Source: an uncultured Alistipes sp. (GTDB lineage: Bacteria > Bacteroidota > Bacteroidia > Bacteroidales > Rikenellaceae). Taken from it: 64,000 nucleotides of DNA. The notes beneath the pieces are model-generated. The model made no database searches, was not told the DNA's origin, and saw only the letters and a list, made by a program, of their open reading frames with translations. The stretch is taken from positions 186,001-250,000 of the forward strand of contig CALUNE010000003.1 of the NCBI GenBank assembly GCA_944321945.1, read 5' to 3'. This document shows, piece by piece, positions 7,490 to 18,010 of this stretch. Every line of letters starts with the position of its first letter. Position 1 is the first letter of the stretch. A program made the translations under genes and the position numbers.

Positions 7490-9037
7490 ATGTATACCAC
7501 CATTTTGGTAGCCTGCATCTCTGCGGTGGTCGCCGTTGCGATTTACGCGGTCGTCACGAATTACGTCGTCAAGAACACGATCCGCAAACGCCGCGAAGTC
7601 GCCCTCAAGGAGGCCGAAGCCGAAGCCGAGATGATCAAGAAGGAGCGAATCCTCCAGGCCAAGGAGAAGTTCATCCAACTCAAGAGCGAATATGACCGTC
7701 AGGTGAACGAACGCAACCAGAAGCTCAACCAGAGCGAACAACGCGCCAAACAGCTCGAACAGAACCTCCAGAACAAGGAGCGAGACCTGGAGAACCGTCT
7801 CCGCGAAAACGACCGCCTCAAGGAGCAGATGCAGAACCAGATGCAGCTGCTCGAACACAAGAAGGAGGAGATCGAACAGGTGCGCCGCGAACAGAACGTC
7901 CGCCTCGAACAGATCTCCGGAATGAGCACCGAAGAGGCCAAGAACATCCTCATGGAGAACATGAAGGCCGAAGCCAAAACCGAAGCTGCCGCCTACATCA
8001 ATGAGACCATCGAGGAGGCCAAGATGACCGCCACGAAGGAGGCCAAACGCATCATCGTGGCCTCGATCCAGCGCGTGGCCACCGAAACCGCCATCGAAAA
8101 CGCCGTCACGGTGTTCAACATCGAGAGCGACGAGGTCAAGGGCCGCATCATCGGCCGCGAAGGCCGCAATATCCGCGCCCTTGAGGCCGCAACGGGAATC
8201 GAGATCATCGTCGACGATACGCCCGAAGCCATTATTCTCTCGGGATTTGATCCCGTACGCCGCGAAATCGCCCGTCTGGCGCTCCACCAGCTCGTGACCG
8301 ACGGCCGCATCCATCCGGCCCGCATCGAGGAGGTCGTGGCCAAGGTGCAGAAACAGATCGAGGAGGAGATCGTCGAGGTCGGCAAACGGACAGCCATCGA
8401 CCTGGGTATCCACGGTCTGCACCCCGAGATGATCCGCCTGATCGGCAAGATGAAATACCGTTCGTCCTACGGTCAGAACCTGCTGCAGCACGCCCGTGAA
8501 ACGGCCAATCTGGCCGGCATCATGGCCTCCGAACTGGGGCTGAACCCCAAGATTGCACGCCGGGCCGGTCTGCTGCACGACATCGGCAAGGTGCCCGACG
8601 ACGAACCCGAACTGCCGCACGCAATCATCGGCATGAAACTCGCCGAAAAATACAAGGAAAAACCCGAAGTCTGCAACGCCATCGGCGCCCACCACGACGA
8701 AGTGGAGATGACCTCGCTCATCGCACCGATCATCCAGGTGTGCGACGCCATCTCTGGAGCCCGCCCGGGAGCCCGCCGCGAAGTGGTCGAAAGCTACATC
8801 AAACGACTCAAGGAGATGGAGGACATTGCACTGTCGTATCCTGGCGTCGTGAAGACCTACGCCATCCAGGCCGGCCGTGAACTGCGCGTCATTGTCGGAG
8901 CCGACAAACTTTCGGATCAGGAATCGGAGGGACTGTCGCACGATATCGCCAAGAAGATCCAGGACGAGATGACCTATCCCGGACAGGTGAAGATCACCGT
9001 CATCCGCGAAACCCGCGCCGTCGCCTACGCCAAGTAG
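7490..9037 (+). CDS. rny: Ribonuclease Y
   Basis: A 515-residue membrane-anchored endoribonuclease that initiates mRNA decay. It has an N-terminal transmembrane segment (residues ~2-25), a long charged coiled coil to about 190, a KH domain with [10 protein letters not shown] near 218, and an HD domain with LLHDIGK (His/Asp at about 363-364). The C-terminal region is well conserved. Length and order match the family. It follows the 6S RNA terminator by 46 bases and is closed by a strong hairpin terminator. Confidence 0.96.
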   Translation: MYTTILVACISAVVAVAIYAVVTNYVVKNTIRKRREVALKEAEAEAEMIKKERILQAKEKFIQLKSEYDRQVNERNQKLNQSEQRAKQLEQNLQNKERDLENRLRENDRLKEQMQNQMQLLEHKKEEIEQVRREQNVRLEQISGMSTEEAKNILMENMKAEAKTEAAAYINETIEEAKMTATKEAKRIIVASIQRVATETAIENAVTVFNIESDEVKGRIIGREGRNIRALEAATGIEIIVDDTPEAIILSGFDPVRREIARLALHQLVTDGRIHPARIEEVVAKVQKQIEEEIVEVGKRTAIDLGIHGLHPEMIRLIGKMKYRSSYGQNLLQHARETANLAGIMASELGLNPKIARRAGLLHDIGKVPDDEPELPHAIIGMKLAEKYKEKPEVCNAIGAHHDEVEMTSLIAPIIQVCDAISGARPGARREVVESYIKRLKEMEDIALSYPGVVKTYAIQAGRELRVIVGADKLSDQESEGLSHDIAKKIQDEMTYPGQVKITVIRETRAVAYAK

Positions 9038-9128
9038 GCGCGGATCGGAAGCCGGGCGCCCGTCGTGAGGTGGCCCGCCTGAAGAGCCAAAGAGGCATGA
9101 ACGGGGAGGGCAAGAGAGCCGTCTCCGG

Positions 9129-9160
9129 AAGACTCCTCCGGAATCCGGAGGAGTCTTTTT
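9129..9160 (+). terminator. Rho-independent terminator after rny
   Basis: A 13-bp perfect stem (9129-9141 with 9145-9157), a three-base loop and a T5 tract. Confidence 0.9.
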
Positions 9161-9206
9161 CATTCCACGCATCCGAAAAATCCGCCAAACGCAACCCCGA
9201 AAAGAG

Positions 9207-9860
9207 ATGAAAACCCACCCCACTCCGAATCCCGAACTGCAGGACTACGTCGAACGGGAGATACTCCCCCGCTACCGGGATTTCGACCGGGCACACAACC
9301 TCGACCACGTCCACGCGGTCATCGCACGCAGCCTGGCACTGGCTGCCGACTACGCGGTCAACCCCGACATGGTCTATGCAATCGCCGCCTACCACGATAC
9401 GGGACTCGTCCACGGACGCGAGAACCATCATCTGGATGCAGGCCGGATTCTCGAAGCCGATGCCGAACTGCGCCGCTGGTTCCGGGAGGAGGAGATCCGC
9501 ACGATGCGCGAAGCGGTCGAAGACCACCGGGCCTCCTCGTCCCACGCCCCGCGATCGATCTACGGACGCATCGTGGCCGAAGCCGACCGGCAGATCGATC
9601 CCGCAACGATCATCCGCCGCACGATCCAATACGGGCTGGCCCACTACCCGGAACTCGACCGCGAAGGTCACTACGCACGCTGTCTTGAGCACCTCACCGA
9701 GAAATATGCCGAAGGCGGCTACCTGCAGCTATGGATCGCGGAATCGGAGAATGCCCGCCAACTCGAGGCGCTGCGGCGCATCATCCGCAATCCGGAGGAA
9801 CTCCGCAGGCGCTTCGACGCGACGTTCGACTCCGAACAGCATGTTCCGGCAAAAGATTGA
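9207..9860 (+). CDS. HD-domain metal-dependent phosphohydrolase
   Basis: A 217-residue soluble protein of the HD superfamily. Metal-ligand motifs are HNLDHVH (residues ~30-36) and YHDTG (about 61-65). A conserved histidine (EDHRASS) and an aspartate (AEADRQID) complete the usual H...HD...H...D pattern. Such proteins hydrolyse phosphate esters of nucleotides or related substrates; the substrate cannot be named. It is a single gene between the rny terminator and the PUL regulator and ends 152 bases before the latter. Confidence 0.8.
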   Translation: MKTHPTPNPELQDYVEREILPRYRDFDRAHNLDHVHAVIARSLALAADYAVNPDMVYAIAAYHDTGLVHGRENHHLDAGRILEADAELRRWFREEEIRTMREAVEDHRASSSHAPRSIYGRIVAEADRQIDPATIIRRTIQYGLAHYPELDREGHYARCLEHLTEKYAEGGYLQLWIAESENARQLEALRRIIRNPEELRRRFDATFDSEQHVPAKD

Positions 9861-9990
9861 ACAGCAAAAATCCGGAAGGTAAAACCTCCCCCCGTACGAA
9901 GCACAACTCCACCCCGCCCGAACGATCCAGCCATCAGAGCCGCAACCACCCGAAAATGGGCCTTTGTGCGCACTTTTCGCAAAAAATAAC

Positions 9991-9998
9991 TATCTTTA
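9991..9998 (+). promoter_or_regulatory. -7 element of the hybrid regulator
   Basis: TATCTTTA matches TAnnTTTG except at the last base and lies 14 bases before the ATG at 10013. A TTTG at 9963-9966 is present at a slightly long 24-base spacing. This placement supports the internal ATG over the long open extension to 9731. Confidence 0.4.
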
Positions 9999-10012
9999 GG
10001 TCCGTTAAACGT

Positions 10013-13000
10013 ATGAAATTCCTGCGCACGAAATACGGATCACGCCTCCTCGCCGTCCTGCTTCTCCTCACCGGAGGGCTCCGCTCGCTTTCTGCCGCCG
10101 AACTGCTGCACAGCCGCTTTTCGCTCGTTCTGCCGGACCTTTTTCCCACCAACGACGTCAGAGACCTCTTCCAGGATTCCGACGGGTACATCTGGATGGG
10201 TACCGACTGCGGACTGCTCCGCTACGACGGCTACGACCTGGTCACCTACGACCAGAGCCTTGCACCCGGCATCGGCTTCAACGCCTTTGTCAATACGGTG
10301 GCCGAAGACCGGGACAAAACCATCTGGATCGGAACCGAACACGGCCTCTTCGCGCTGGACAAGACCACGGGAATCATCTCCGCAGCCGAATGCGGCGAAC
10401 TGGCCGACGACAACGTCTCGGTGGTCTTCTGTGACACGGGGAACGGCGTCTGGGCTGCGGGCGAGAAGGGGCTCTTCCGCAAGGGCCCGACTCTGCGGAA
10501 GTTCTTTCCCGTCGATCTGCGCGACAACGACGGGATCCCCGTCTCGGGCATCACCTCCGTCATCAAGGACCACAACGTCTGTCTGTGGATCGTTGCCCGA
10601 AGCTGCGGACTGCTGCGCTACGATATCCGCGAAAAGCGGGCCTACCTCTACGACGATCCGCTGTTGCGCGAGGCCCGCGTGGTCTTCTGCGACTCGGAGG
10701 GTTCAATCTGGGTCGGCACCTCCGGCGCCGGATTGTTGCGGCTCCGGAATCCCTACAACCCCAGCGAACTGGAGTATGTCCGCTACCGCCATACCGCAGA
10801 GGAGGGATCCCTGCTCGACGATTCGATTTCGGACATCGCCGAGGATACCGCACGCGGCATTCTCTGGATCGGCACCCACAGCGGAGTGAGCGTGCTGCAC
10901 GACAAGGAGAACATCCGGTCGTTCGAGAACTTCAAGGCCGGATCACGCGTCGGCGACCTGCCCTACAACAATGTCACCTCACTGCTTCTCTCCCGCGACG
11001 GACAGCTGTGGGTCGCCATGGCCGACGGCGGCATCTGCAAGACACAGATGCGCGAATTCCAGTTTCTCGACAACTCGTCGGCCACGCTCCGCAACCGCTA
11101 CAACACCAGCGCCATCCTCAGTCTCCACTACCTCGGCGAGGGGAATTTCTGGCTCGGGCTCCCCGACGTGGGGCTCGTGCACTACAACATCCACAGCGGC
11201 CGGGTGCAGAGCGCCCGCGAACTGCCCGGCCTGAGCCGCATGCCCGAACATACGTCCATCACCTCGATCCTGCAACGCAAAGCCGACCGCAGCCTCTGGT
11301 TCGCCACGGCGGATGCCGGCATCTGGATCCACGACCCCGTCCGCGGGACGCTGCGCCAGGTGTCGCGGCAACAGAATCCGGAACTGAGCGATAACCGCAT
11401 CCACATGCTGCGCGAGGATCCCGAGGGCAATGTCTGGATCGGAACCCGCCACGGCGTGAGCCTCGTGACCCGCCACGGCGAAATCCTCACCCTCGGACAG
11501 TGGTGGGGAGGCCCCATTCCGGGCAAACTCGACGTTTCGGACTTCTGCTTCGACAAACAGGGGCGCATCTGGATTGCGGTCTACGCCGAAGGAGTCATCC
11601 GGCTCGATCCCCGCACACGGGAGTACCGCCACTTCTCCACACGGAACGGTTTGCCCGACGAATGTGTCGTCTGTCTTTGCGAGGACGCCCACGGCAGCGT
11701 CTGGGCCGGCTCGTCGCACGGCATCGTCGTCTGTCCGCCGGAGGGAAAGGAGTTCCGCCCCGCAACGTCGCTTCCGGCCCAGGGACGGATGCGTGTCACC
11801 AACATCCTGAAGGACTCCAACGACCGGATCTGGGTCTCGACGGCCAACTCCGTCTATTCGTTTTCGGCCGATGCCGCCGGCAACATCGAAAACATCAACA
11901 CCTATCAGGTCGCCGGCGAAAACCGGGCATTCTACTTCAACCGCCACTCGGCGGCCCTGCTCGACTATTCGCGCGTAGCATTCGGCGGATCGGACGGCCT
12001 GCGGCTCTTCACCGGCAACCGCGTCTACCAGCGGGGCACCACCCTGCCGCTCGTGCTTACCGACTTCAAGGTTCACAACCGCTCGCTGCGCCAGATGCCC
12101 CAGTCCGAGCGCAGCCAGATTGCCGACAAGGACATCGCCTACGCCTCGGCAATCCGTCTCGACCACCGGCAGAACAACTTCAGCATCGATTTCTCCGTAC
12201 TGTCGTTCCTCTCGCCCACGGACAACATCTTCCAATACCGGCTCGAAGGTGTCGATGCGGACTTCGTGACCGTCGACTGGCGCCACCGCACGGCCTTCTA
12301 CAGCAATCTCCCGGCCGGAAACTATACCTTCCGGTTGCGCGTGGCGGGAAGCAACGGCGTCTGGTGCAGCAACGAAAAGACCCTCGACATCCGCATCACC
12401 CCGCCTCCGATGGAGTCCTGGTGGGCCATTCTGATCTATGTCATTCTCTTTCTGGGGCTGGTTTACGCCGGCTTCCGCTTCACGCGCTACCGACTGAGGA
12501 TGGAGCACGAAATCCGCATGTCGCACTTCGAACAGCAGCAGATCGAAGAGCTGAACCGCGTGAAGCTGCAGTTCTTCACCAACGTCACCCACGAGTTGAT
12601 GACGCCGCTGAGCATTCTGCTCACCTCGCTCGAGGGGCTGACCAACGGCGTCGGCGAACCGCGTACGCTCTACTCCGTGATGACGGTCAATGCCACGCGG
12701 CTGATGCGACTGATCCAGCAGATCCTCGAGTTCCGCAAGGCCGAGAGTGGCAATCTGAAACTCGGCGTATCGCAGGGAGATCTTGCCGCCTTCGTGCGCA
12801 AGTGCGGCGAAGCCTTCACGCCGCTGGTCTCCAAGAAGGGGCTCAGCTTCTCGTTCGAAGCCAGTCCGGAGAGCATTCCGGGATGGTTCGACCCCGACAA
12901 GGTGGACAAGATCGTCTACAACCTGCTCTCGAATGCGGCCAAATATACCCCCGCGGGCGGGCGGATCGGCATCACGGTCAAACGCCTCGGCGGCGAAGTG

Positions 13001-14263
13001 GAGATCGAGGTCGCGAACAGCGGCGAGCGGATGAGCCGTGAAACCATCGACAACCTCTTCAAGCGCTTCTATGATGGGAAATACCGGAAATTCCATACCA
13101 TCGGCACGGGCATCGGGCTCTCGCTGGTCAAGGATCTGGTCACGATTCACAAGGGGCGCATCGCCGTGACAAGCTGCGAGGAGCGCGGCAACTGCTTCCA
13201 GGTGACGCTGCCGATCGAACGCGACGCTTACGACATCCCGGAGATCGACACCGAGACCGTCCAGACGGACGGATCCTCCGCACTCCTCGAGGCCCCGCTC
13301 TCGTCGCTCCATGCCCCGGACGGGAAAGCCCCGGAAAAGGCGGCCGACGCGGAATCCGTTGCCGGAGCTGTCCCGGAAGCGGCCGCCCCCGGCGGAGAGG
13401 TGGACGAGCCCCCCGGCGACAAGAGTGCCGCCGAGAGCGCTGCCGACGGAGAGCGGAGGCAGACGGTGATGATCGTCGACGACAACGAAAACCTGCGCGA
13501 ACTGATCGGTCATCTGCTCGAGAAGCAGTTCCGCATCGTCACAGCCGAGGACGGCCAGCAGGCTATCCAGCGGCTGACCGAACAACCGGTCGACCTGGTC
13601 GTTTCAGACATCATGATGGAGGGAATGGACGGACTGCAGCTCTGCCACTGGATCAAGAGCACGTTCGAATACTGCCACATCCCGGTCATCCTGCTTACGG
13701 CCAAACACGGCGACATGAGCCGCGTCGAAGGCTACAACTCGGGAGCCGACGGCTACATCACCAAACCGTTCAGTTTCCAGGTGCTCCAGGCCCGGATCGT
13801 CAATCTGCTCAAGCAACAGGAGATGCGCAGTTCACGCTACCGGAACCAGGTGGTCTTCGAGGTCGAGAAACTCGACTACACCTCGATGGACGAACAGTTC
13901 CTGCGTCAGGCCATCGCCTGTGTGAATGCCCACATTGCCGACAGCAGCTTTTCGCGCACGGATTTCGTACGCGAAATGAATACCTCGCGCACGGTCCTCA
14001 CCGAGAAACTGAAATCGCTGACGGGCCTGACCCCCGCAGCCTTCGTTCTCGACGTGCGGCTGCGGGCGGCCTGCACGCTGCTCGAGAAGCAGCGGCACAT
14101 CCGCGTTGCCGATCTGGCCTATGCCTCGGGCTTCAACGATCCGAAATATTTCAGCATGTGCTTCAAGAAGAAGTTCGGCCTCTCGCCGCGTGAATATGCC
14201 GAGCAGCACACCCCGGCATCCGGTGCATCCGACGGAAGCGACACGCCCGACGGCGGGAGCTGA
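10013..14263 (+). CDS. Hybrid two-component system regulator (HTCS) of the PUL
   Basis: A 1416-residue one-protein two-component system. A signal peptide (to about residue 28) leads to a periplasmic two-bladed propeller sensor with recurring reg_prop units (DGYIWMGTDCGLLRY, IWIGTEHGL, VWAGSSHG) and a Y_Y_Y domain. A transmembrane helix lies at ~800-820. The cytoplasmic part has HisKA (THELMTPL, His860), HATPase (NLLSNAAKYTPAGG, GTGIGLSL), a receiver (Asp1156/1157, phospho-acceptor Asp1199, Lys in TKPF) and a C-terminal AraC-type helix-turn-helix. Such proteins bind a glycan fragment and activate the adjacent PUL. The ATPase G1 region reads NSGERMS instead of the usual DxGxGI. A terminator follows. 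Confidence 0.95.
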   Translation: MKFLRTKYGSRLLAVLLLLTGGLRSLSAAELLHSRFSLVLPDLFPTNDVRDLFQDSDGYIWMGTDCGLLRYDGYDLVTYDQSLAPGIGFNAFVNTVAEDRDKTIWIGTEHGLFALDKTTGIISAAECGELADDNVSVVFCDTGNGVWAAGEKGLFRKGPTLRKFFPVDLRDNDGIPVSGITSVIKDHNVCLWIVARSCGLLRYDIREKRAYLYDDPLLREARVVFCDSEGSIWVGTSGAGLLRLRNPYNPSELEYVRYRHTAEEGSLLDDSISDIAEDTARGILWIGTHSGVSVLHDKENIRSFENFKAGSRVGDLPYNNVTSLLLSRDGQLWVAMADGGICKTQMREFQFLDNSSATLRNRYNTSAILSLHYLGEGNFWLGLPDVGLVHYNIHSGRVQSARELPGLSRMPEHTSITSILQRKADRSLWFATADAGIWIHDPVRGTLRQVSRQQNPELSDNRIHMLREDPEGNVWIGTRHGVSLVTRHGEILTLGQWWGGPIPGKLDVSDFCFDKQGRIWIAVYAEGVIRLDPRTREYRHFSTRNGLPDECVVCLCEDAHGSVWAGSSHGIVVCPPEGKEFRPATSLPAQGRMRVTNILKDSNDRIWVSTANSVYSFSADAAGNIENINTYQVAGENRAFYFNRHSAALLDYSRVAFGGSDGLRLFTGNRVYQRGTTLPLVLTDFKVHNRSLRQMPQSERSQIADKDIAYASAIRLDHRQNNFSIDFSVLSFLSPTDNIFQYRLEGVDADFVTVDWRHRTAFYSNLPAGNYTFRLRVAGSNGVWCSNEKTLDIRITPPPMESWWAILIYVILFLGLVYAGFRFTRYRLRMEHEIRMSHFEQQQIEELNRVKLQFFTNVTHELMTPLSILLTSLEGLTNGVGEPRTLYSVMTVNATRLMRLIQQILEFRKAESGNLKLGVSQGDLAAFVRKCGEAFTPLVSKKGLSFSFEASPESIPGWFDPDKVDKIVYNLLSNAAKYTPAGGRIGITVKRLGGEVEIEVANSGERMSRETIDNLFKRFYDGKYRKFHTIGTGIGLSLVKDLVTIHKGRIAVTSCEERGNCFQVTLPIERDAYDIPEIDTETVQTDGSSALLEAPLSSLHAPDGKAPEKAADAESVAGAVPEAAAPGGEVDEPPGDKSAAESAADGERRQTVMIVDDNENLRELIGHLLEKQFRIVTAEDGQQAIQRLTEQPVDLVVSDIMMEGMDGLQLCHWIKSTFEYCHIPVILLTAKHGDMSRVEGYNSGADGYITKPFSFQVLQARIVNLLKQQEMRSSRYRNQVVFEVEKLDYTSMDEQFLRQAIACVNAHIADSSFSRTDFVREMNTSRTVLTEKLKSLTGLTPAAFVLDVRLRAACTLLEKQRHIRVADLAYASGFNDPKYFSMCFKKKFGLSPREYAEQHTPASGASDGSDTPDGGS

Positions 14264-14290
14264 CCCCGCAACACATTCGATTTCCCAACG

Positions 14291-14322
14291 ACCGGACACC
14301 TCTAAAATTGTCCGGTTTTTTT
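14291..14322 (+). terminator. Rho-independent terminator after the HTCS gene
   Basis: An 8-bp stem (accggaca 14291-14298 with tgtccggt 14309-14316) is followed by T-rich sequence. It separates the regulator from the structural genes of the PUL. Confidence 0.8.
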
Positions 14323-14458
14323 CACCCGATGAACTATTGCGGTCAAAATTCCACCCTTTCAGCCTGCATTTTTCGGAATTTTGAATGGCAAAAACGGGTT
14401 CGCGGCATCCTGCACCCGGGTGATGCGACAAGAAATCGAATCCTTAAACTCTAACCTT

Positions 14459-16204
14459 ATGAAGAAATTTTTCCATTCCGGATTTTCGGCCGCATGGCTG
14501 ATTGCATGTGCGACGGCCGCCATGGTCGCCTGCACGAACGACGACACCCCGACTCCGCCGCCGACGGACGGCAGCGACAACCCCTCGGAAGAGATTGCGG
14601 CCGAACCCTTCAAATCGATGAAGGCAACCGTCGGCGAAGAGACCGTAACAGCCGTCGTCGACCACCAGCGGCAAACCCTTGCCCTGACGTTCGACTATGC
14701 CGAGACATTCGAGGCTGTCCGGCTGGCCGTCGAACTGAACGACGGATGGTCGATCTCCACCCCCGCGGAACCCGACAACGCCGACCTCTCGGGCACCGAT
14801 CCGAAGATCGTCTTCCAGAGCAGCGACAACTCGACACTCGACTACACCTTCCAACTGAAGAGCTACGCCTTCCCGATCGCCGACGCGACGAAACTCTCCG
14901 TCGAGGGGGCCGCGATCGTCGCCGATCCGCAGAATCCCTTCCTCTACACGATCCGCTTCGAGGCCAACACCTCGACCTCGGTCGTTGTCCGCTTCGCCGA
15001 GGGCGCCCTGATGGAGGGCGCCTCGATTGAGGGGCTGGAGAACGGCGCACTGACCCTCGAATTCGGTTCGCTGACCTCGAAACAGATCGACGTTCTGGCC
15101 AACGGCAAGGCCCACACCTATACGTTTGCCCTCGACATGCCGGAGGTTGTTGACGAGTTCCTCCAAAAGCTGCTCACCGTGGGCAACTTCACCGACAAGA
15201 CGGCCGACTATGCCTTTGCGTCGAAGTACGACTATATCAAGGTCTACAACGCCACGGAGCTGAAGAACATGCCGGGAGCCACCTCCTCGAGCGCCGCGGA
15301 GCCGGACCACTGCAACAGCCCCAGCTACGACTTCTACGGACAGTCGGCCGAAGCACAGAACGCTGCCATGCGATGCCTGGGCGACTGCACGGAGAGTGAC
15401 TTCACCCAAACCGTCAGCGGCGTCAACTTCACAATCATCACCGTCGACAAGGCAAAGGTCGCCGGCAAGATCACAGCCGATTCCGACAACAACGGCCATA
15501 CGATCCACGGAAAAGAGGGTCTGATCGTCATGAGCGGCAACTGCATTACGGATGGCCGCAACAATCTGATCGCCGTCAACGGCACGACGGTTTGCAACAC
15601 CCTGCTGTGGCAGAACAACACCCCCTATCGCACGGCCATCGCCTTCGACGAGGCCGGAGCCATCCACTTCGTTCTGGCCGGTCTGGACACCTCCGACAAC
15701 ACGATCAGACGGCTTGACTTCTGCAACGACGAATCCGACCCCAACGTGCTGTTCTCCGACGCCGAGCGCAACAAATACTATTACGGGACCTCATACGCCG
15801 ACCATTTCACCTCGTGGGGATTCACCCTGCAAAGCGTGGCTACGGCCCACATGTTCGTGATGCTCGGCGGAGAGCCCGTCGGCTGGCGCTGGGGCCTGCT
15901 CAACGGCGGATACGACAACATGCCCGGCGTGGCAACCTCGTACAACGCCCGAGCCAAACGCACCTATATCGGCGAGACCGAGGAGAAGATCATCTTCCTG
16001 GCCGAGAACGGCGACGGCGTACTGATGTCGCAGGGCGGTCGCGTTCTGCAGGTTGCCGGATGCACCAATGCAACGGCGACCTCGGTCGAAGGCCTCTACA
16101 ACCAGAAAGGCACCTATGCGCCCACGATCTTTGTCGACGGCGAAAAGATCTGCGGAGACGAAAACAGCCTGGTCGGCTACCAGATCGTCTACGACATCCG
16201 ATAA
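14459..16204 (+). CDS. PUL surface lipoprotein A (DUF5018-like, possible NAGPA-like C-domain)
   Basis: A 581-residue lipoprotein with lipobox ending MVAC, followed by an acidic/proline linker (CTNDDTPTPPPTDGSDN). Two Ig-like beta domains follow (about 40-125 and 130-230), each with 'ETVTAVVDHQ'-like strands reminiscent of DUF5018. The C-terminal ~330 residues contain TIITVDKAKVAG, YRTAIAFDEAGAIHF and KRTYIGETEEKIIFLAENG. This order loosely resembles phosphodiester glycosidase (NAGPA/DUF2233) domains, but the usual DGGGS-type motif is absent. It is related to the next gene over its whole length. A glycan-binding role at the cell surface is inferred from the position before SusC. The ATG at 14459 gives the signal peptide; the frame opens earlier. 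Confidence 0.75.
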   Translation: MKKFFHSGFSAAWLIACATAAMVACTNDDTPTPPPTDGSDNPSEEIAAEPFKSMKATVGEETVTAVVDHQRQTLALTFDYAETFEAVRLAVELNDGWSISTPAEPDNADLSGTDPKIVFQSSDNSTLDYTFQLKSYAFPIADATKLSVEGAAIVADPQNPFLYTIRFEANTSTSVVVRFAEGALMEGASIEGLENGALTLEFGSLTSKQIDVLANGKAHTYTFALDMPEVVDEFLQKLLTVGNFTDKTADYAFASKYDYIKVYNATELKNMPGATSSSAAEPDHCNSPSYDFYGQSAEAQNAAMRCLGDCTESDFTQTVSGVNFTIITVDKAKVAGKITADSDNNGHTIHGKEGLIVMSGNCITDGRNNLIAVNGTTVCNTLLWQNNTPYRTAIAFDEAGAIHFVLAGLDTSDNTIRRLDFCNDESDPNVLFSDAERNKYYYGTSYADHFTSWGFTLQSVATAHMFVMLGGEPVGWRWGLLNGGYDNMPGVATSYNARAKRTYIGETEEKIIFLAENGDGVLMSQGGRVLQVAGCTNATATSVEGLYNQKGTYAPTIFVDGEKICGDENSLVGYQIVYDIR

Positions 16205-16300
16205 GACGCCCCCGAAGCCGCTCCGACCCCGGGAGTTTCCCGGAGCCGGAGCCGGATTCGGTCCGTCATCCCCGTATCATTCATTTTGCACGACCCAACC

Positions 16301-17992
16301 ATGAAAGCAAATCGTTTCCGGCTGCTGCGACCGTTCATGAGCCTGCTGGGGGCTCTCACGATCGGCGCGGCGTGCTCCGAACTTCCCGACAACGTCGAGG
16401 AGACCCACCGCGGAGTCGCCTTCACCTCACTCGAGGTTACGGCCAACAACGGCGAAACGGTCACGGCAACGGTCATCGACGAGAAGAACCTCTCGCTGGC
16501 CTTCGATACCGCCGACGAATTCGACCAGTGTTCGCTCAACGTGGCACTCAACCCCGGTTACCGGCTCATCTACCCCGAGAATCCGGACCAATTCGACCTG
16601 GCAGCCTCGCCCGTCATCCACTTCAGCAACCCACAGGGCCGCGTGGTAAAATACTGGCTGAGCGTACGCTCGAACTCGCTGCCCGTGGTCGACGCCTCGA
16701 AGATTCTGGTCGAGGGCAGCACCACGACCGATGACGTCACGCTGTCGAGTGCCACGAAAACCCTGACGGTCAACTACGCTCTGGGGATGGACATGACGGC
16801 CATCACCCTGCTCTTCAACGAAGGTTCGCTGCTCGAGGGTGGTTCCGTGGGCGAAGCGAACCGCGCTACGTTCGACCTCTCGACGGGTGAAGCCCGCGAA
16901 TTGCAGGTGCGCATCAACGACAAGGAGGTCACCTACCGGGTCGAGATCAACTTCGGGCGCGTGATGGCCGCACCGTCCTCCATCGGGCTGCGCGACGTGA
17001 CGGATCAGTTCGTCGACGAAGGTTCGCCCTTCACCGTCTACCAGGGCACGACCCTGCCGGCCGTTCCCATCCGCAACGAAGGAGAGCCCGAAGAGCCCGA
17101 ATTCTGGACCAACAACTGCTACGACAACAACTACGAGTCGCAGCTGGCCGCCATGGCCTTTCTCGGCGACTGGGCCTCGAACCGTCCGGTGACGAATCTG
17201 ACCAACCAGTCGCTGACGGTCATCTACTTCGACCCGGCCTCCGTAAACGGCGACATCCGCGCCAACGAGGCTTCGGGGCTCGAACTCGATGCCGCACTGG
17301 GCGACCTGGTGATGACCGGCTGCTCGAAGGAGCTCCAGAGCGAAGTGGTGCTCAGCGACCGTATTGTCGACCAGAAGATCAAGACGCTGGGCAAGGGTTA
17401 CTTCCGTTCGTGCGTCGCCTTCGACCGTGACGGCGCATTGCACCTGACCGCCGCGGCACTCGATCCGGACAACCTCACCCCCGCCGGTATCGCGGAGTAC
17501 CGCGAGATGGACTTCGTCAACCCGAACTACTACGGATTGCTCACCGACGAAACCATGGCCCGTTACTTCCCGCAGAAGAGCCGTTATGGCGAGTATACCT
17601 CGCCCTGGTCGTTCGAAGCGAAGTGCTTCGCCACGGCCTACCCGCGCATCGTCCACGACGGCAACGGACTGCGGTTCCAGACCAGTCTGGCCAACGACGG
17701 CTATGGCGACTCCTCGGGCAACGGCTCGGCCTGGAACGGCGAGCGCACCCGCTGCTTCATCGGCATGACCTTCGACGGACGCATCGCCCTGGCCTCCTCC
17801 AACGGCAAGAGCGGCATGCTGCAGATCGCCTGGCTGCTGCAGAAACTCGGCTGGCGCTACATGTACTACGTGGGCGGTTCGTTCTATGCCGACGACGAAT
17901 TCCAACCCTCGATCAGCCTCAACGGCCATCTGGTCTGCGGCGTCGAACACCAGGTTGCCAAATACCTGCTGGTCTTCGATGCGAAGCCTTAA
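16301..17992 (+). CDS. PUL surface lipoprotein B, paralogue of A
   Basis: A 563-residue lipoprotein (signal ending GAAC) with the same architecture as the preceding gene: an N-terminal strand set (GETVTATVIDEKNLSLAFD), a second Ig-like unit (VNYALGMDMTAITLLFNEGSLLEGGSV), and a large C-terminal domain with SLTVIYFDPASVNGDI, FRSCVAFDRDGALHL and RTRCFIGMTFDGRIALASSNG. It is clearly divergent from A, so it is an old tandem duplication. The SusC gene begins 18 bases after its stop, supporting co-transcription. In typical PULs the extra lipoproteins follow SusD; here both precede SusC. Function unknown; a binding or processing role on the cell surface is inferred. Confidence 0.75.
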   Translation: MKANRFRLLRPFMSLLGALTIGAACSELPDNVEETHRGVAFTSLEVTANNGETVTATVIDEKNLSLAFDTADEFDQCSLNVALNPGYRLIYPENPDQFDLAASPVIHFSNPQGRVVKYWLSVRSNSLPVVDASKILVEGSTTTDDVTLSSATKTLTVNYALGMDMTAITLLFNEGSLLEGGSVGEANRATFDLSTGEARELQVRINDKEVTYRVEINFGRVMAAPSSIGLRDVTDQFVDEGSPFTVYQGTTLPAVPIRNEGEPEEPEFWTNNCYDNNYESQLAAMAFLGDWASNRPVTNLTNQSLTVIYFDPASVNGDIRANEASGLELDAALGDLVMTGCSKELQSEVVLSDRIVDQKIKTLGKGYFRSCVAFDRDGALHLTAAALDPDNLTPAGIAEYREMDFVNPNYYGLLTDETMARYFPQKSRYGEYTSPWSFEAKCFATAYPRIVHDGNGLRFQTSLANDGYGDSSGNGSAWNGERTRCFIGMTFDGRIALASSNGKSGMLQIAWLLQKLGWRYMYYVGGSFYADDEFQPSISLNGHLVCGVEHQVAKYLLVFDAKP

Positions 17993-18010
17993 CGCAAAAC
18001 CTTTCCCAAC

